Shown: positions 7,679 through 15,742 of the stretch, in pieces
Position numbering within the stretch: the stretch's first letter is position 1
Layout of the letters: every line of letters starts with the position of its first letter
NCBI RefSeq assembly: GCF_900142755.1
Contig: NZ_FRCA01000016.1
Coordinates: 1-64,000, forward strand
Length of the DNA stretch: 64,000 nt
Origin: Halomonas cupida
GTDB lineage: Bacteria; Pseudomonadota; Gammaproteobacteria; Pseudomonadales; Halomonadaceae
Reading direction: 5' to 3'
The notes under the pieces: generated by a model
What the model was told of the DNA's origin: nothing
Databases searched by the model: none
What the model saw: the letters and a program-made list of their open reading frames with translations, nothing else
Translations under genes and position numbers: made by a program

Positions 7679-8163
7679 AGCATCCAGTTGCCGATATCAG
7701 CGTCGTTGCCTTCACCACCGCTGGCGGCATCAGCACCCAGCGAGAAGATGTCCACATCGCCATGCTCACCAGGGCTGGCGTACTGATAGGGGTTGCCCCA
7801 GGGATCTTCCGGCAGACGGCGGACATAACCGCCGTCACGGTAATTCTGTGCTTCGGGAGCCTGGCGGGGTGGCGATTCCAGCGCCTCGAGTCCCTGGCGG
7901 GTAGTCGGATAGCGGAAGTTGTCGAGACGATACATGTCCAGTGCCTGCTCAAGGGTGGCGATATCGGCACGCGCCTTCTGTTGCATGGCCTCGTCCTGAT
8001 TGCTCAGCACATTGGGAGCCACGATGGCGACCAGCAGGCCGAGAATGAAGATCACCACCATGATCTCCAGCAGCGTGAATCCGGCTTGAGCCGAGCACGA
8101 GCCAGGGAGAGAAGCATGACTGGCCCTTGCGGTGGTGTGATCAGGAACGGTTGATGTCGACAT
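7675..8163 (-). CDS. gspG: Type II secretion major pseudopilin G
   Basis: The major pseudopilin (162 residues) that builds the piston-like shaft. The motif GFTLLEIMVVIFILGLLVAI is followed by the GspG signatures YRLDNFRYPTTRQGLEAL and DPWGNPYQY, and by a C-terminal acidic calcium-site region (GEHGDVDIFSLGAD). The start at 8163 has GGAG at the right distance. An in-frame GTG 12 nt upstream overlaps that site and is rejected. The leader before the cleavage Gly is unusually long, about 28 residues instead of 6-12, with a hydrophilic His/Ser/Thr-rich stretch. The gene is 34 nt after gspF. Confidence 0.97.
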   Translation of the reverse strand: MSTSTVPDHTTARASHASLPGSCSAQAGFTLLEIMVVIFILGLLVAIVAPNVLSNQDEAMQQKARADIATLEQALDMYRLDNFRYPTTRQGLEALESPPRQAPEAQNYRDGGYVRRLPEDPWGNPYQYASPGEHGDVDIFSLGADAASGGEGNDADIGNWML

Positions 8164-8197
8164 GACGGACTCCACTAGGCAGTTGGTGGGGGGAAGA

Positions 8198-9400
8198 TCA
8201 AAGCGCCATGGCGCCGTTGAGACGCATGATCGGCAGCAGGATGGCGAGCACGATGGTCAGAACCACCGCGCCCATGGTCAGGATGATCAGGGGTTCGAAT
8301 AGCGCCAGAGCGGTGTCGACGCGGCGGTTGAAGGTACTTTCCTGGGTCTCGGCGACACGCTCGAGCATATCGGCCAGGCGACCGCTGGATTCACCGCTGC
8401 CGATCATGTGCAACAGGCTCGGCGAGAAACGCTGGGTCTCCATCATCGCCATGCGTAGGCTGACCCCGGCGGTGACGCTTTCGCTGATCTGCTCGACGGC
8501 CTCGCGCATCAGCTGATTGCCCAGGGTATCCCGACTTACCTTCAGCGATTCCAGCAGGGCAATGCCGGAATGGGTGAGGATGGCCAGGGTGCGGGTCAGG
8601 CGCGCAGTATCGAGCAGTTGCACCAGTTCGCCGATGCGCGGCAGGCGCAGGATCAAACGGTCGGCGTGGCGTCGCCAGCGGGGCTGACGTAGTGCCCGTA
8701 CCACCGTCAGCACCACTAGGGTGCCACCCAGCACCAGCCAGTGACCGCCCTGGGTCAGCAGGTCGGTGAGCTGGATCAACGTCCGTGTCAACCAGGGAAG
8801 GGTGAGGTCCGAGCGTTGGAATTGCTCCGCCAGACGTGGGACCACATAGGTCATCAGGCCGATGACCACCGCGCTGGACACCAGCACCAGCACGAGAGGG
8901 TAGATGAGGGCGGTGCGTGCCTTGTGGCGCTGGCGCTGGGAGCGCTCCAGGTGATCGGCCAGACGTTCCAGTACCCGGCCGAGTTGTCCAGCACGCTCAC
9001 CAGCCGCCACCAGTGCCACATAGAGGTCGTCGAATATCCTGGGATGGGCGGCCAGGCTTTCCGCGAGGCTGTAACCCTCGCGTACCCGATCACCGATATC
9101 CAGCAGTAATGCCCGGGCATTGGCGCGATCCGCCTGCTGGGTCAGGGCGTCGAGGGCATCTCCCAGCGGAATACCGGCATCGACCAGAGTGGCCAGCTGG
9201 CGGGACAGCAACGTCAGGCGTTCGTTGTCCAGGCGCCCGCGTCGGGATCGCGAATGGCCGCTGTTGACGGCCTCGAGGCGGCGAGCGAACAGCCCCTGGT
9301 CGCTGAGCAACTGACGCGCATGTCCTTCACTTTCGGCCTGTATCACGTCCTGGTGTCGGCGTCCGTCGCCACTCAATGCCAGATAGCGGTAGGTCGGCAT
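8198..9400 (-). CDS. gspF: Type II secretion inner-membrane platform protein F
   Basis: A 400-residue polytopic platform protein on which the pseudopilus is assembled. It has the two repeated GspF/PilC cytoplasmic domains. Membrane segments lie at about 170-190 (IYPLVLVLVSSAVVIGLMTY), 215-235, and the C-terminal segment (LIILTMGAVVLTIVLAILLP). The family signature PRIFDDLYVALVAAGERAGQL is present. Length is normal. It lies 9 nt after gspE and 34 nt before gspG. Confidence 0.97.
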   Translation of the reverse strand: MPTYRYLALSGDGRRHQDVIQAESEGHARQLLSDQGLFARRLEAVNSGHSRSRRGRLDNERLTLLSRQLATLVDAGIPLGDALDALTQQADRANARALLLDIGDRVREGYSLAESLAAHPRIFDDLYVALVAAGERAGQLGRVLERLADHLERSQRQRHKARTALIYPLVLVLVSSAVVIGLMTYVVPRLAEQFQRSDLTLPWLTRTLIQLTDLLTQGGHWLVLGGTLVVLTVVRALRQPRWRRHADRLILRLPRIGELVQLLDTARLTRTLAILTHSGIALLESLKVSRDTLGNQLMREAVEQISESVTAGVSLRMAMMETQRFSPSLLHMIGSGESSGRLADMLERVAETQESTFNRRVDTALALFEPLIILTMGAVVLTIVLAILLPIMRLNGAMAL

Positions 9401-9409
9401 GGGCTGTCC

Positions 9410-10981
9410 TCACTCCGTCGGTTCACCACTGGGCATGGTCTGGAGATGAATGGCACGCAGCACTTCCTCGATGCTGGTGTGGCCCTGTGCGACAGCGTCC
9501 ACAGCGGCGTCAGCAAGTGTCGTGCCATGCCGGCGGGCACAGCTGGCCAACTCGGCCTCGGAAGCACCGGCATGGATCAGTTCCGCCAGTCGGGCATCAA
9601 TGGCAACGAATTCGTAGAGTCCCAGACGGCCGCGATAGCCGGTGTCGGCGCACTCCTCGCAGCCGCCGGCCTCTGCCACCGGTTGCTCCGGAGAAAGCCC
9701 CGGCAGCAGGGCACGCTGGGCGTCGCTTGATGGATGCCACTGGCGACAGTGGGGGCACAGTCGGCGCACCAGACGCTGAGCCATGACGCCCTTGAGACTG
9801 GTCGCCAGCAGATAGGCTTCCACTCCCATGTCACGCAGACGGGCGATGGCCCCCAGTGCACTGTTGGTATGTAGCGTCGAGAGTACCAGGTGACCGGTGA
9901 GGCTCGACTGCACCGCGGTGGTGGCGGTTTCCAGATCGCGGATCTCACCGATCATGATGACATCCGGGTCCTGACGCAGGATGGCGCGCAGGCCTCGGGC
10001 GAAGGTCAGCCCGGCCTGGGGGTTGACCGGTGTCTGGCCGATACCGGGCAGAGCGTATTCCACGGGATCCTCGACGGTGAGGATGCTGCGTTGCTGATCA
10101 TTCAGTTGCGTCAGGCTGGCATACAGGGTGGTGGTCTTGCCGGATCCGGTTGGCCCGGTATTGAGGACGATGCCGTTGGGCTGGGCCAGCGCCTGCCGCC
10201 AGCCCTTGAGTACTGCCGGGGGCATGCCGATGGCATCGAGCTCCAGCAGCGACGCCTGCTTGTCGAGTAGGCGCATGACCAGGCGCTCGCCGTGAATGCC
10301 GGGCAGGGTGGAGACGCGGATATCCACCGGGCGACCGGCGGCGCGTACCGTGATACGGCCATCCTGCGGCTTGCGCTTCTCGGCGATGTCCAGTCGTGCC
10401 ATGACCTTGATCCGCGAGATCAGCATGGGAGCCAATACGCGTGGCGGACGCAGTGCTACTCGCAGGGCGCCATCCACACGCAGACGTACCACCAGTTCCT
10501 GCTCGAAGGGTTCGATATGGACATCGGAAGCGCCGAGACGCAGTGCCTCGGAAAAGATGGCATTGATCAGTCGAATGACCGGCGCTTCCTGTTCACTGTC
10601 GAGCAGGTCTTCGGTGCGTGGCAACTCCTTGATCAGGCTGTCCAGATCGATGTGCTCGGCAAGCCCCTCGACCAGCGCGTCGGTGTTTTCGCGCTGGGCA
10701 TCGTAGAGTTCGCCCAGGCGACTGGTCCAGCGGTTGTCGTCCAGCCAGTCGACGGCGGCCGGCGCACCGTGGCGACGCTGCAATTCCTGCAACAGCTCGA
10801 TCTGCAGGCGCTGGTTGTCGTTGTGACGCCGGCACATGAGGTGGTAACGGCTATCCCGCCAATCCAGAGCCACACCGGCCCGCTGCGCCAGGCGGTAGGG
10901 CAGCAGTGACGTTGCCTCGGCGCTGGCCTGAGCACCGTTCCGAGAAGTGCTGCTCCGAGAAGTGCTGTGCTGCGTGATCAT
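9410..10981 (-). CDS. gspE: Type II secretion ATPase E
   Basis: The cytoplasmic hexameric ATPase (523 residues) that powers pseudopilus assembly. Visible are the Walker A motif GPTGSGKTTTLYASL, the Asp-box EDPVEY, Walker B-type GEIRDLET, the His-box LSTLHTNSA, and the two-Cys-pair zinc motif CPHC...CEEC of GspE/PilB ATPases. The Ser/Thr-rich first 25 residues are encoded partly by a short direct repeat and may be flexible. The gene overlaps gspD by 4 nt. Its N-terminal domain would bind GspL. Confidence 0.97.
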   Translation of the reverse strand: MITQHSTSRSSTSRNGAQASAEATSLLPYRLAQRAGVALDWRDSRYHLMCRRHNDNQRLQIELLQELQRRHGAPAAVDWLDDNRWTSRLGELYDAQRENTDALVEGLAEHIDLDSLIKELPRTEDLLDSEQEAPVIRLINAIFSEALRLGASDVHIEPFEQELVVRLRVDGALRVALRPPRVLAPMLISRIKVMARLDIAEKRKPQDGRITVRAAGRPVDIRVSTLPGIHGERLVMRLLDKQASLLELDAIGMPPAVLKGWRQALAQPNGIVLNTGPTGSGKTTTLYASLTQLNDQQRSILTVEDPVEYALPGIGQTPVNPQAGLTFARGLRAILRQDPDVIMIGEIRDLETATTAVQSSLTGHLVLSTLHTNSALGAIARLRDMGVEAYLLATSLKGVMAQRLVRRLCPHCRQWHPSSDAQRALLPGLSPEQPVAEAGGCEECADTGYRGRLGLYEFVAIDARLAELIHAGASEAELASCARRHGTTLADAAVDAVAQGHTSIEEVLRAIHLQTMPSGEPTE

Positions 10982-13071
10982 TGCGCCAGGCTCCCCAGTC
11001 GCTCTCGCCCGGAGGGGTACAGGGCCTGAATCGCGGCAGATTCTGCGTTGTGGACGGCCGGTGTTGTGGATTGGCCAGTACCGGATTGTGGTGATGGAGT
11101 TTGAGATGCCGGTTGGGGCAGCGCTGGCAGCACCTGGCCGGAGGGCAACTGGGCATCCTGCTGCAACGAGCGCATCTGAGCGTAGCGGTCGGCGGTGACA
11201 CTGTGCAGAGGGCCGCTGTCACGCAGCACTCGGGCGCGAATGAAGACCATCAGGTTGCGTTTCTCGTTGCTGTCACGGCTGTAACGGAAGAGGTTGCCGA
11301 CCACCGGGATGTTGCCCAGCACCGGCACCTTCTGCTCGCCATTGGCGCCCTGGTCGCTGATCAGGCCGCCGAGGACGATGATGCCGCCATCCTGGGTCAG
11401 TACCGTGGTCTCGATCTCGCGCTTGTTGGTGACCACATCGCTGGCCTCGATGCTCTCATCGATGGACGACACTTCCTGAACGATGCGCAGACGAATGGAA
11501 TCATCGGCGCTGATGGTCGGCAGGATATTGAGCTTGATGCCGACATCCTCGCGTTGGATGGTCTGGAAAGGATTGGTGTTGTCGACAGTGGTCGAGCCGG
11601 TGATGAAGGGCACTTCCTGACCGACCAGAATCGACGCCTCGGTATTGTCCAGAGTGGTCAGCGACGGAGTGGACAGCAGGTTGGTCTCTGCGTCGTTCTG
11701 CAGCGCATTGAGCAGCACTGCGAAGTCCGTACCGCTACCGTTGAGTCGTGCAACCCCGGCAGTGATGCCGCTGAACTGACTGAGCAGCGCGCCCAGCAGC
11801 GTATCGTCTCCTGCGGCTTGTGCCTCTGCGACAGAGTTGATGCCGGGGCTGCCGAAGCTCGAGGAGGCCAGGGCACCGTTACTGCCTTGGAACAGCCACT
11901 GAACCCCCAGTTCCTGGCTGCGTGACTCGGTGATTTCGGCGATGATCGCTTCGACAGCGACCTGGGCGCGCGGGATGTCGAGGCGCTGAATGATGTGCCG
12001 GTAGGCCTCGAGGGTACCGGCAGAGCCTCTGAGCACGATGGCGTTGGTGGCTGGATGGACCGCCACGGTGCTGCCATCCTGGCCTCGCTGGGTACTGACC
12101 GCACGGGATGGTGGATTGCTACCTTCGGCCTCGGCGGAAACAGGCTCCAGGCCTGGCGTGCTGGTGGCTGACGCGCGGTCTATACCGCCGATACCGCCAA
12201 GTACTTCGGCGACGGAGGCCGCGTCGGCATGGTTGAGGTAGATGACCTCTGTGCCGTTGTTGCCCTGATGTGGGGTATCGAGTCCAGTGATCAACTGGCT
12301 CAGGCGCTGACGTTGCTGACGATCTCCCATGACCACCAGCGCATTGCCGCGAGGCGCGGCAGCAACCTGCAGGCGTGGGTCTCCCTCGCTCTCGACCACG
12401 GACTGAAGTGTACTGGCGAGGGACTCGGCATCGGCGTGCTGGAGCGTGACAACATCGGTCTCGGCAGCCTGCTGGTGATCGAGATCCTCGGCGACACGGC
12501 GCAAGCGCACGAGGTTGTCACGGTAGTCCGTCACTACCAGGGCACGGCCTCCCGGATAGGGGGTCAGAGCTCCGACCTGGGGATCAATCAGCGGCTCGAG
12601 TACAGTGGCCAATGCCTGGGCATCGAGATGGCGGGTCTCGATGATCTCAGTGGCAATCTCGTTGCCCTCGGTGGATTCGATGCCCACCGGAACCGGCTGA
12701 GTGCGGGCGATCTGCTCGGGAATCACCCGCAGGCGCCCGTCCCCCTGGCGCAGGGCAGTGAAGCCACTGAGACGAAGCTCGTCGGCCATCAACTGATAGA
12801 GCTCATCACGACTGACTGGCGCACGGCTGGTGACATTCACCGTGCCGCGGACGCGTGGATCGATGGTCACATTCAACTGCAGGGTCTGCGCGATGCTGCG
12901 GATGAACTCCTGCATTTCGACATCGACGAAGTTCACCGCATAGCGTTCGGTACTCTGTGGTGCTTCAATGCTGCCGAGAGCCGTGTTGTCGAGGTTAGCG
13001 TTCTGGGCGCTGGCCGGTGCTGCCAGCAGCATGCCCAGCGCAAGTGCGATGGCCAGCGGTAGTGCGGTCAT
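10978..13071 (-). CDS. gspD: Type II secretion outer-membrane secretin D
   Basis: The secretin (697 residues) that forms the outer-membrane channel. A signal peptide ends at about residue 22 (LLAAPASA). N0 follows (NFVDVEMQEFIRSIAQTL), then N1-N3 repeats, then the secretin core with the closing motif VPVLGNIPVVGNLF. The C-terminal tail after about residue 630 is Pro/Gln/Ser-rich and may be an S-domain-like tail, but no pilotin gene is seen in this window. Length is normal. It overlaps gspC and gspE by 4 nt. Confidence 0.97.
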   Translation of the reverse strand: MTALPLAIALALGMLLAAPASAQNANLDNTALGSIEAPQSTERYAVNFVDVEMQEFIRSIAQTLQLNVTIDPRVRGTVNVTSRAPVSRDELYQLMADELRLSGFTALRQGDGRLRVIPEQIARTQPVPVGIESTEGNEIATEIIETRHLDAQALATVLEPLIDPQVGALTPYPGGRALVVTDYRDNLVRLRRVAEDLDHQQAAETDVVTLQHADAESLASTLQSVVESEGDPRLQVAAAPRGNALVVMGDRQQRQRLSQLITGLDTPHQGNNGTEVIYLNHADAASVAEVLGGIGGIDRASATSTPGLEPVSAEAEGSNPPSRAVSTQRGQDGSTVAVHPATNAIVLRGSAGTLEAYRHIIQRLDIPRAQVAVEAIIAEITESRSQELGVQWLFQGSNGALASSSFGSPGINSVAEAQAAGDDTLLGALLSQFSGITAGVARLNGSGTDFAVLLNALQNDAETNLLSTPSLTTLDNTEASILVGQEVPFITGSTTVDNTNPFQTIQREDVGIKLNILPTISADDSIRLRIVQEVSSIDESIEASDVVTNKREIETTVLTQDGGIIVLGGLISDQGANGEQKVPVLGNIPVVGNLFRYSRDSNEKRNLMVFIRARVLRDSGPLHSVTADRYAQMRSLQQDAQLPSGQVLPALPQPASQTPSPQSGTGQSTTPAVHNAESAAIQALYPSGRERLGSLAQ

Positions 13072-13643
13072 CGGCAGACCTCCGAGATATTGGTGATCGG
13101 TGAGGAACCTTCCTCACAGGAGGACTCCCCCGTGCCGGCATGAGCCTGGCCATCGATGACGAGGCGAATCGCGGACTGCTGTCGCTCTGGTCGAGTCGGC
13201 CAGCTCAGTTGTTCCTCGCCGGAAGCGTGTTCCAGCCGGACGCCTTGCTCAGTGATTGAACGAATATGCGTACCCGGCATGATTTCGTCACCGACACTGG
13301 CTACGCGAGGTCCCTGAGGAGTCGTGATGACCACCACTCGAGAGTCAGTGCTGCTGAGGATGCCGCCGACCAATGACAGTGGCAGGGTGGTGGCGGGAGC
13401 GACAGCAGGTGCCGCTTGCTCGGTAGGCTGCGGCCACAGAGTGGCGGGGAGGTCGGGCACCAGAGCCTCACCATTGTGTTGTGCCTGAATATTCGGAGCC
13501 GGCGCAGGGGCGGGCCAGACACGCCAGGCGATGTCGGCGCAGACCAGTGCCGCCAGCCAGCCGAGCAGGGCTGCCAGGCCCCAGGGGAGCAGTGCTGCCA
13601 GCTTGCTGGGGAGCCGGTTGCGCAACGGGGCGGCGAAGGTCAT
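13068..13643 (-). CDS. gspC: Type II secretion protein C (short, no PDZ domain)
   Basis: An inner-membrane clamp protein linking the platform to the secretin. It has one N-terminal membrane segment (about 15-40), a Pro/Ala-rich linker, and a homology region (LSLVGGILSSTDSRVVVI, about 95-160) that would bind the GspD N0 domain. At 191 residues it is shorter than typical GspC (270-300), because the C-terminal PDZ domain is missing, as in some other systems. Its ATG overlaps the stop of the upstream SoxB-like gene by one base (TGATG), so the two are translationally coupled. Confidence 0.9.
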   Translation of the reverse strand: MTFAAPLRNRLPSKLAALLPWGLAALLGWLAALVCADIAWRVWPAPAPAPNIQAQHNGEALVPDLPATLWPQPTEQAAPAVAPATTLPLSLVGGILSSTDSRVVVITTPQGPRVASVGDEIMPGTHIRSITEQGVRLEHASGEEQLSWPTRPERQQSAIRLVIDGQAHAGTGESSCEEGSSPITNISEVCR

Positions 13644-15436
13644 CAGCTCAGCCTCGCTTCGGGATGCCAGCCCGGATGGCCATCGACATAGTCCAGCTGT
13701 ACCCGCTCAGGTTCGGCAAGGCTCCAGCCATCGGAGCGTGAGCGCAGATAGCGCTCGAGACATTGCCACAGAGGTTCTCCCTTCGGGGTGCCGGGATGCA
13801 GGCTCCAGGTGAGCAACGAGCTCGGTGCTTGTCCCTTCAGATTGACTCTTCGCCCGGTATCGCGGCTGTAGCGGCATTGCCACTCCTGCCCACCCAGCCG
13901 GGGCAGGTCCTCGGAACGATCAAGCAGCATGGGCTCACCGAATAACTGATCGGCCGCGCGTTCGAGCAGTTGGTGCAAGCCGTTGCCACTCATCGGGTGC
14001 TGGAAGATGTCGGCACGGTGGCCGCCGGTGAGACTGAGCAGATGGTCGCGGGTGATCGGCTCGCCGGGAGCCACGCGAAAGTCATGGCGCAGGCCGGGGG
14101 ACAGGCGCAGTTGATTGGCGGAGGACTGCTCGGCCAGGGCGGCATCGATCAGAGCATCCCAGGATCCCGCACAGGTGTCGCGCCTCCATAGCCATTGCGG
14201 GGCAGTGGCCAGTGGCAGGTCGAGCCATTCTGCATAGGGCGCTCGTAGCCGAGCCAACTGCCCCTGAAAGTCCTCCGCAAGGCTCTGGCCCCGGGGCGAC
14301 AACTGCTGATGATCGGCAACCATCAGATGGCCATCGAAGCGCCAGTGATCGCCGTGGCTGATACAGCTGATATGGAAGGCACCGAGACCGCGGCTGCCGG
14401 GGAAGCACACAGTGGCCTCTCCGCCGTCGTCGCGGGGCACTCGAACCATCTCTGGCCACAGGTCCTGTCCCCTGGCGGCCAGCACCAGATCAGCTTGTGC
14501 CAGGCGCTGGGCCAGCCACAGTGCGGGGCCACTACCGACATCGGCCAGCACTATGGTCAGTTCGGCGCTGGCTGCCGCCTCGTCGACCTGGCGCGACACG
14601 TCCTCGAACCAGGCATCCAGGGCGCGTTGCTCATCACCTGCGTGGGGGTTGGTCACTCCGACCACGGCGACCTGTACGCCAGCACGGGTGAAGCGCTGCC
14701 AGGCAGAAATGCCCAGAGCGGTGTTGCGTTTCTCTCCGAGAGTACCGAGGACCCGCGTGCTGGAGCGCCGGTAGCCTGCCGCCGCGGTATCCGGCCAGAG
14801 TTCGCGCTCGTCACTGGAGACCCTGACGTCAGCCTTGAGCATGCGGCTGATCGCGGGGCCGGATTCACCGGAGCTCAGGTAGCCCAGCCCACCTCCGTTC
14901 CAGCACTGTCCATTTTCCAGCGTCAGCGGGTCGGCACCACTCAATTCGGCGCGCCGTTCGTCGAGACTGGCTGCGAGCAAGGCACTGCCACCCAGTCGTG
15001 TTGACGTGGCAGCATGCGGGTCGGTCAGTGCCTGCCATGCCGGATCGAAGGATCGAGACAGGCGTGGCACACCCTGAACGGTCGCCCAGGGTGCCTGACC
15101 CAGCTGGTCAGCCGGGCCGATTCGAGTTGCTGCCACGGCCGCGACTTCAGGAAAATGACTGTCCAGCAGGTCCGCATAGTAGAGCAGTTCTACAGCCTGA
15201 CCGGCCAGGGCTCGTGGTCTGGATCGGCTCAGTCCTGCGGCGCACCCCCCCAGGCCCAGTGCACTTCCTCCCATTATCATGGCCGAGAGGAACTGACGGC
15301 GCGTGGCCGACAGGGACCGACCCGAGGAGAGAGAAATGTCAGGATGTGCCGCCTGGTCAGGGGACAGCGGCTTGCTGGCCTCGGTCATGATTTTCTGTAG
15401 CTCACTCTGGGAGAGGTGGTGGAGCCTGTGGTGCAT
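13643..15436 (-). CDS. SoxB/5'-nucleotidase-like Tat lipoprotein, altered metal-site motifs
   Basis: A 597-residue exported protein. A twin-arginine motif (TRRQFL, residues 45-50) precedes a hydrophobic stretch and a lipobox-like GLGGC (Cys65). The body resembles the SoxB/5'-nucleotidase family: N-terminal LLYYADLLDSH where active members have D-x-H, and a C-terminal region of the nucleotidase type (ITRDHLLSLTGG, LHQLLERAADQLF, GEPLWQCLERYLR). Several metal-ligand motifs look changed (LENGQCW in place of LDGGD), so catalysis is doubtful. It is the first gene of the T2SS operon, coupled to gspC by a TGATG overlap, behind a candidate Pho box. It could be a secretion substrate, an assembly factor or a non-catalytic binding protein. 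The start is uncertain: an ATG at 15388 would give a shorter n-region before the Tat motif. Confidence 0.65.
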   Translation of the reverse strand: MHHRLHHLSQSELQKIMTEASKPLSPDQAAHPDISLSSGRSLSATRRQFLSAMIMGGSALGLGGCAAGLSRSRPRALAGQAVELLYYADLLDSHFPEVAAVAATRIGPADQLGQAPWATVQGVPRLSRSFDPAWQALTDPHAATSTRLGGSALLAASLDERRAELSGADPLTLENGQCWNGGGLGYLSSGESGPAISRMLKADVRVSSDERELWPDTAAAGYRRSSTRVLGTLGEKRNTALGISAWQRFTRAGVQVAVVGVTNPHAGDEQRALDAWFEDVSRQVDEAAASAELTIVLADVGSGPALWLAQRLAQADLVLAARGQDLWPEMVRVPRDDGGEATVCFPGSRGLGAFHISCISHGDHWRFDGHLMVADHQQLSPRGQSLAEDFQGQLARLRAPYAEWLDLPLATAPQWLWRRDTCAGSWDALIDAALAEQSSANQLRLSPGLRHDFRVAPGEPITRDHLLSLTGGHRADIFQHPMSGNGLHQLLERAADQLFGEPMLLDRSEDLPRLGGQEWQCRYSRDTGRRVNLKGQAPSSLLTWSLHPGTPKGEPLWQCLERYLRSRSDGWSLAEPERVQLDYVDGHPGWHPEARLS

Positions 15437-15742
15437 TCTTCCCGGGCTGCCTTGATGTTGTTGGTCAATTCTGGTGCCGGTAAAGGGTCGATATTCTAGT
15501 GGCGGTTTCGTTACTGTTTCGTGACGATGCTGATGCCGATCCTGGAATTTATGGAGTTGTCTTTTTTTGTTAACTCAAGTGTCACCCGATATTTCTATCC
15601 TCGCAGCCGGTGCTGGCTTTCAGTGATGCTGTGTCGAGACTGGATCAGCGATTGGCTCAATTACTGAGGGTTGATTCGCTGATAAGCGATGTCGCAGGGC
15701 TGAAAAATATCTATCAATAAACGACCGGGCTTGAGGTAAAAG
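15437..15742. other. Divergent promoter region between the gsp operon and phoX1
   Basis: This 306-nt gene-free stretch contains the minus-strand Pho-box promoter at 15493-15527. A weaker plus-strand candidate for phoX1 has TGTTAAC and GTGTCAC half-sites 11 nt apart, followed by TATCCT about 10 nt later (around 15569-15600). A T7 run lies just upstream of it. The phoX1 ribosome site is TTGAGGT before the ATG at 15743. Confidence 0.45.
15493..15527 (-). promoter_or_regulatory. Candidate Pho-box promoter of the soxB-like/gsp operon
   Basis: Reading the minus strand from 15527, TCGTCAC-GAAA-CAGTAAC gives two half-sites with the 11-nt period of PhoB sites (consensus CTGTCAT). Then comes an 11-nt spacer and TAGAAT (15498-15493), a good -10. 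This is the canonical PhoB-dependent arrangement, in which the Pho box replaces the -35. The operon start codon is about 50 nt downstream of the expected transcription start. The half-sites are imperfect. Confidence 0.5.
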
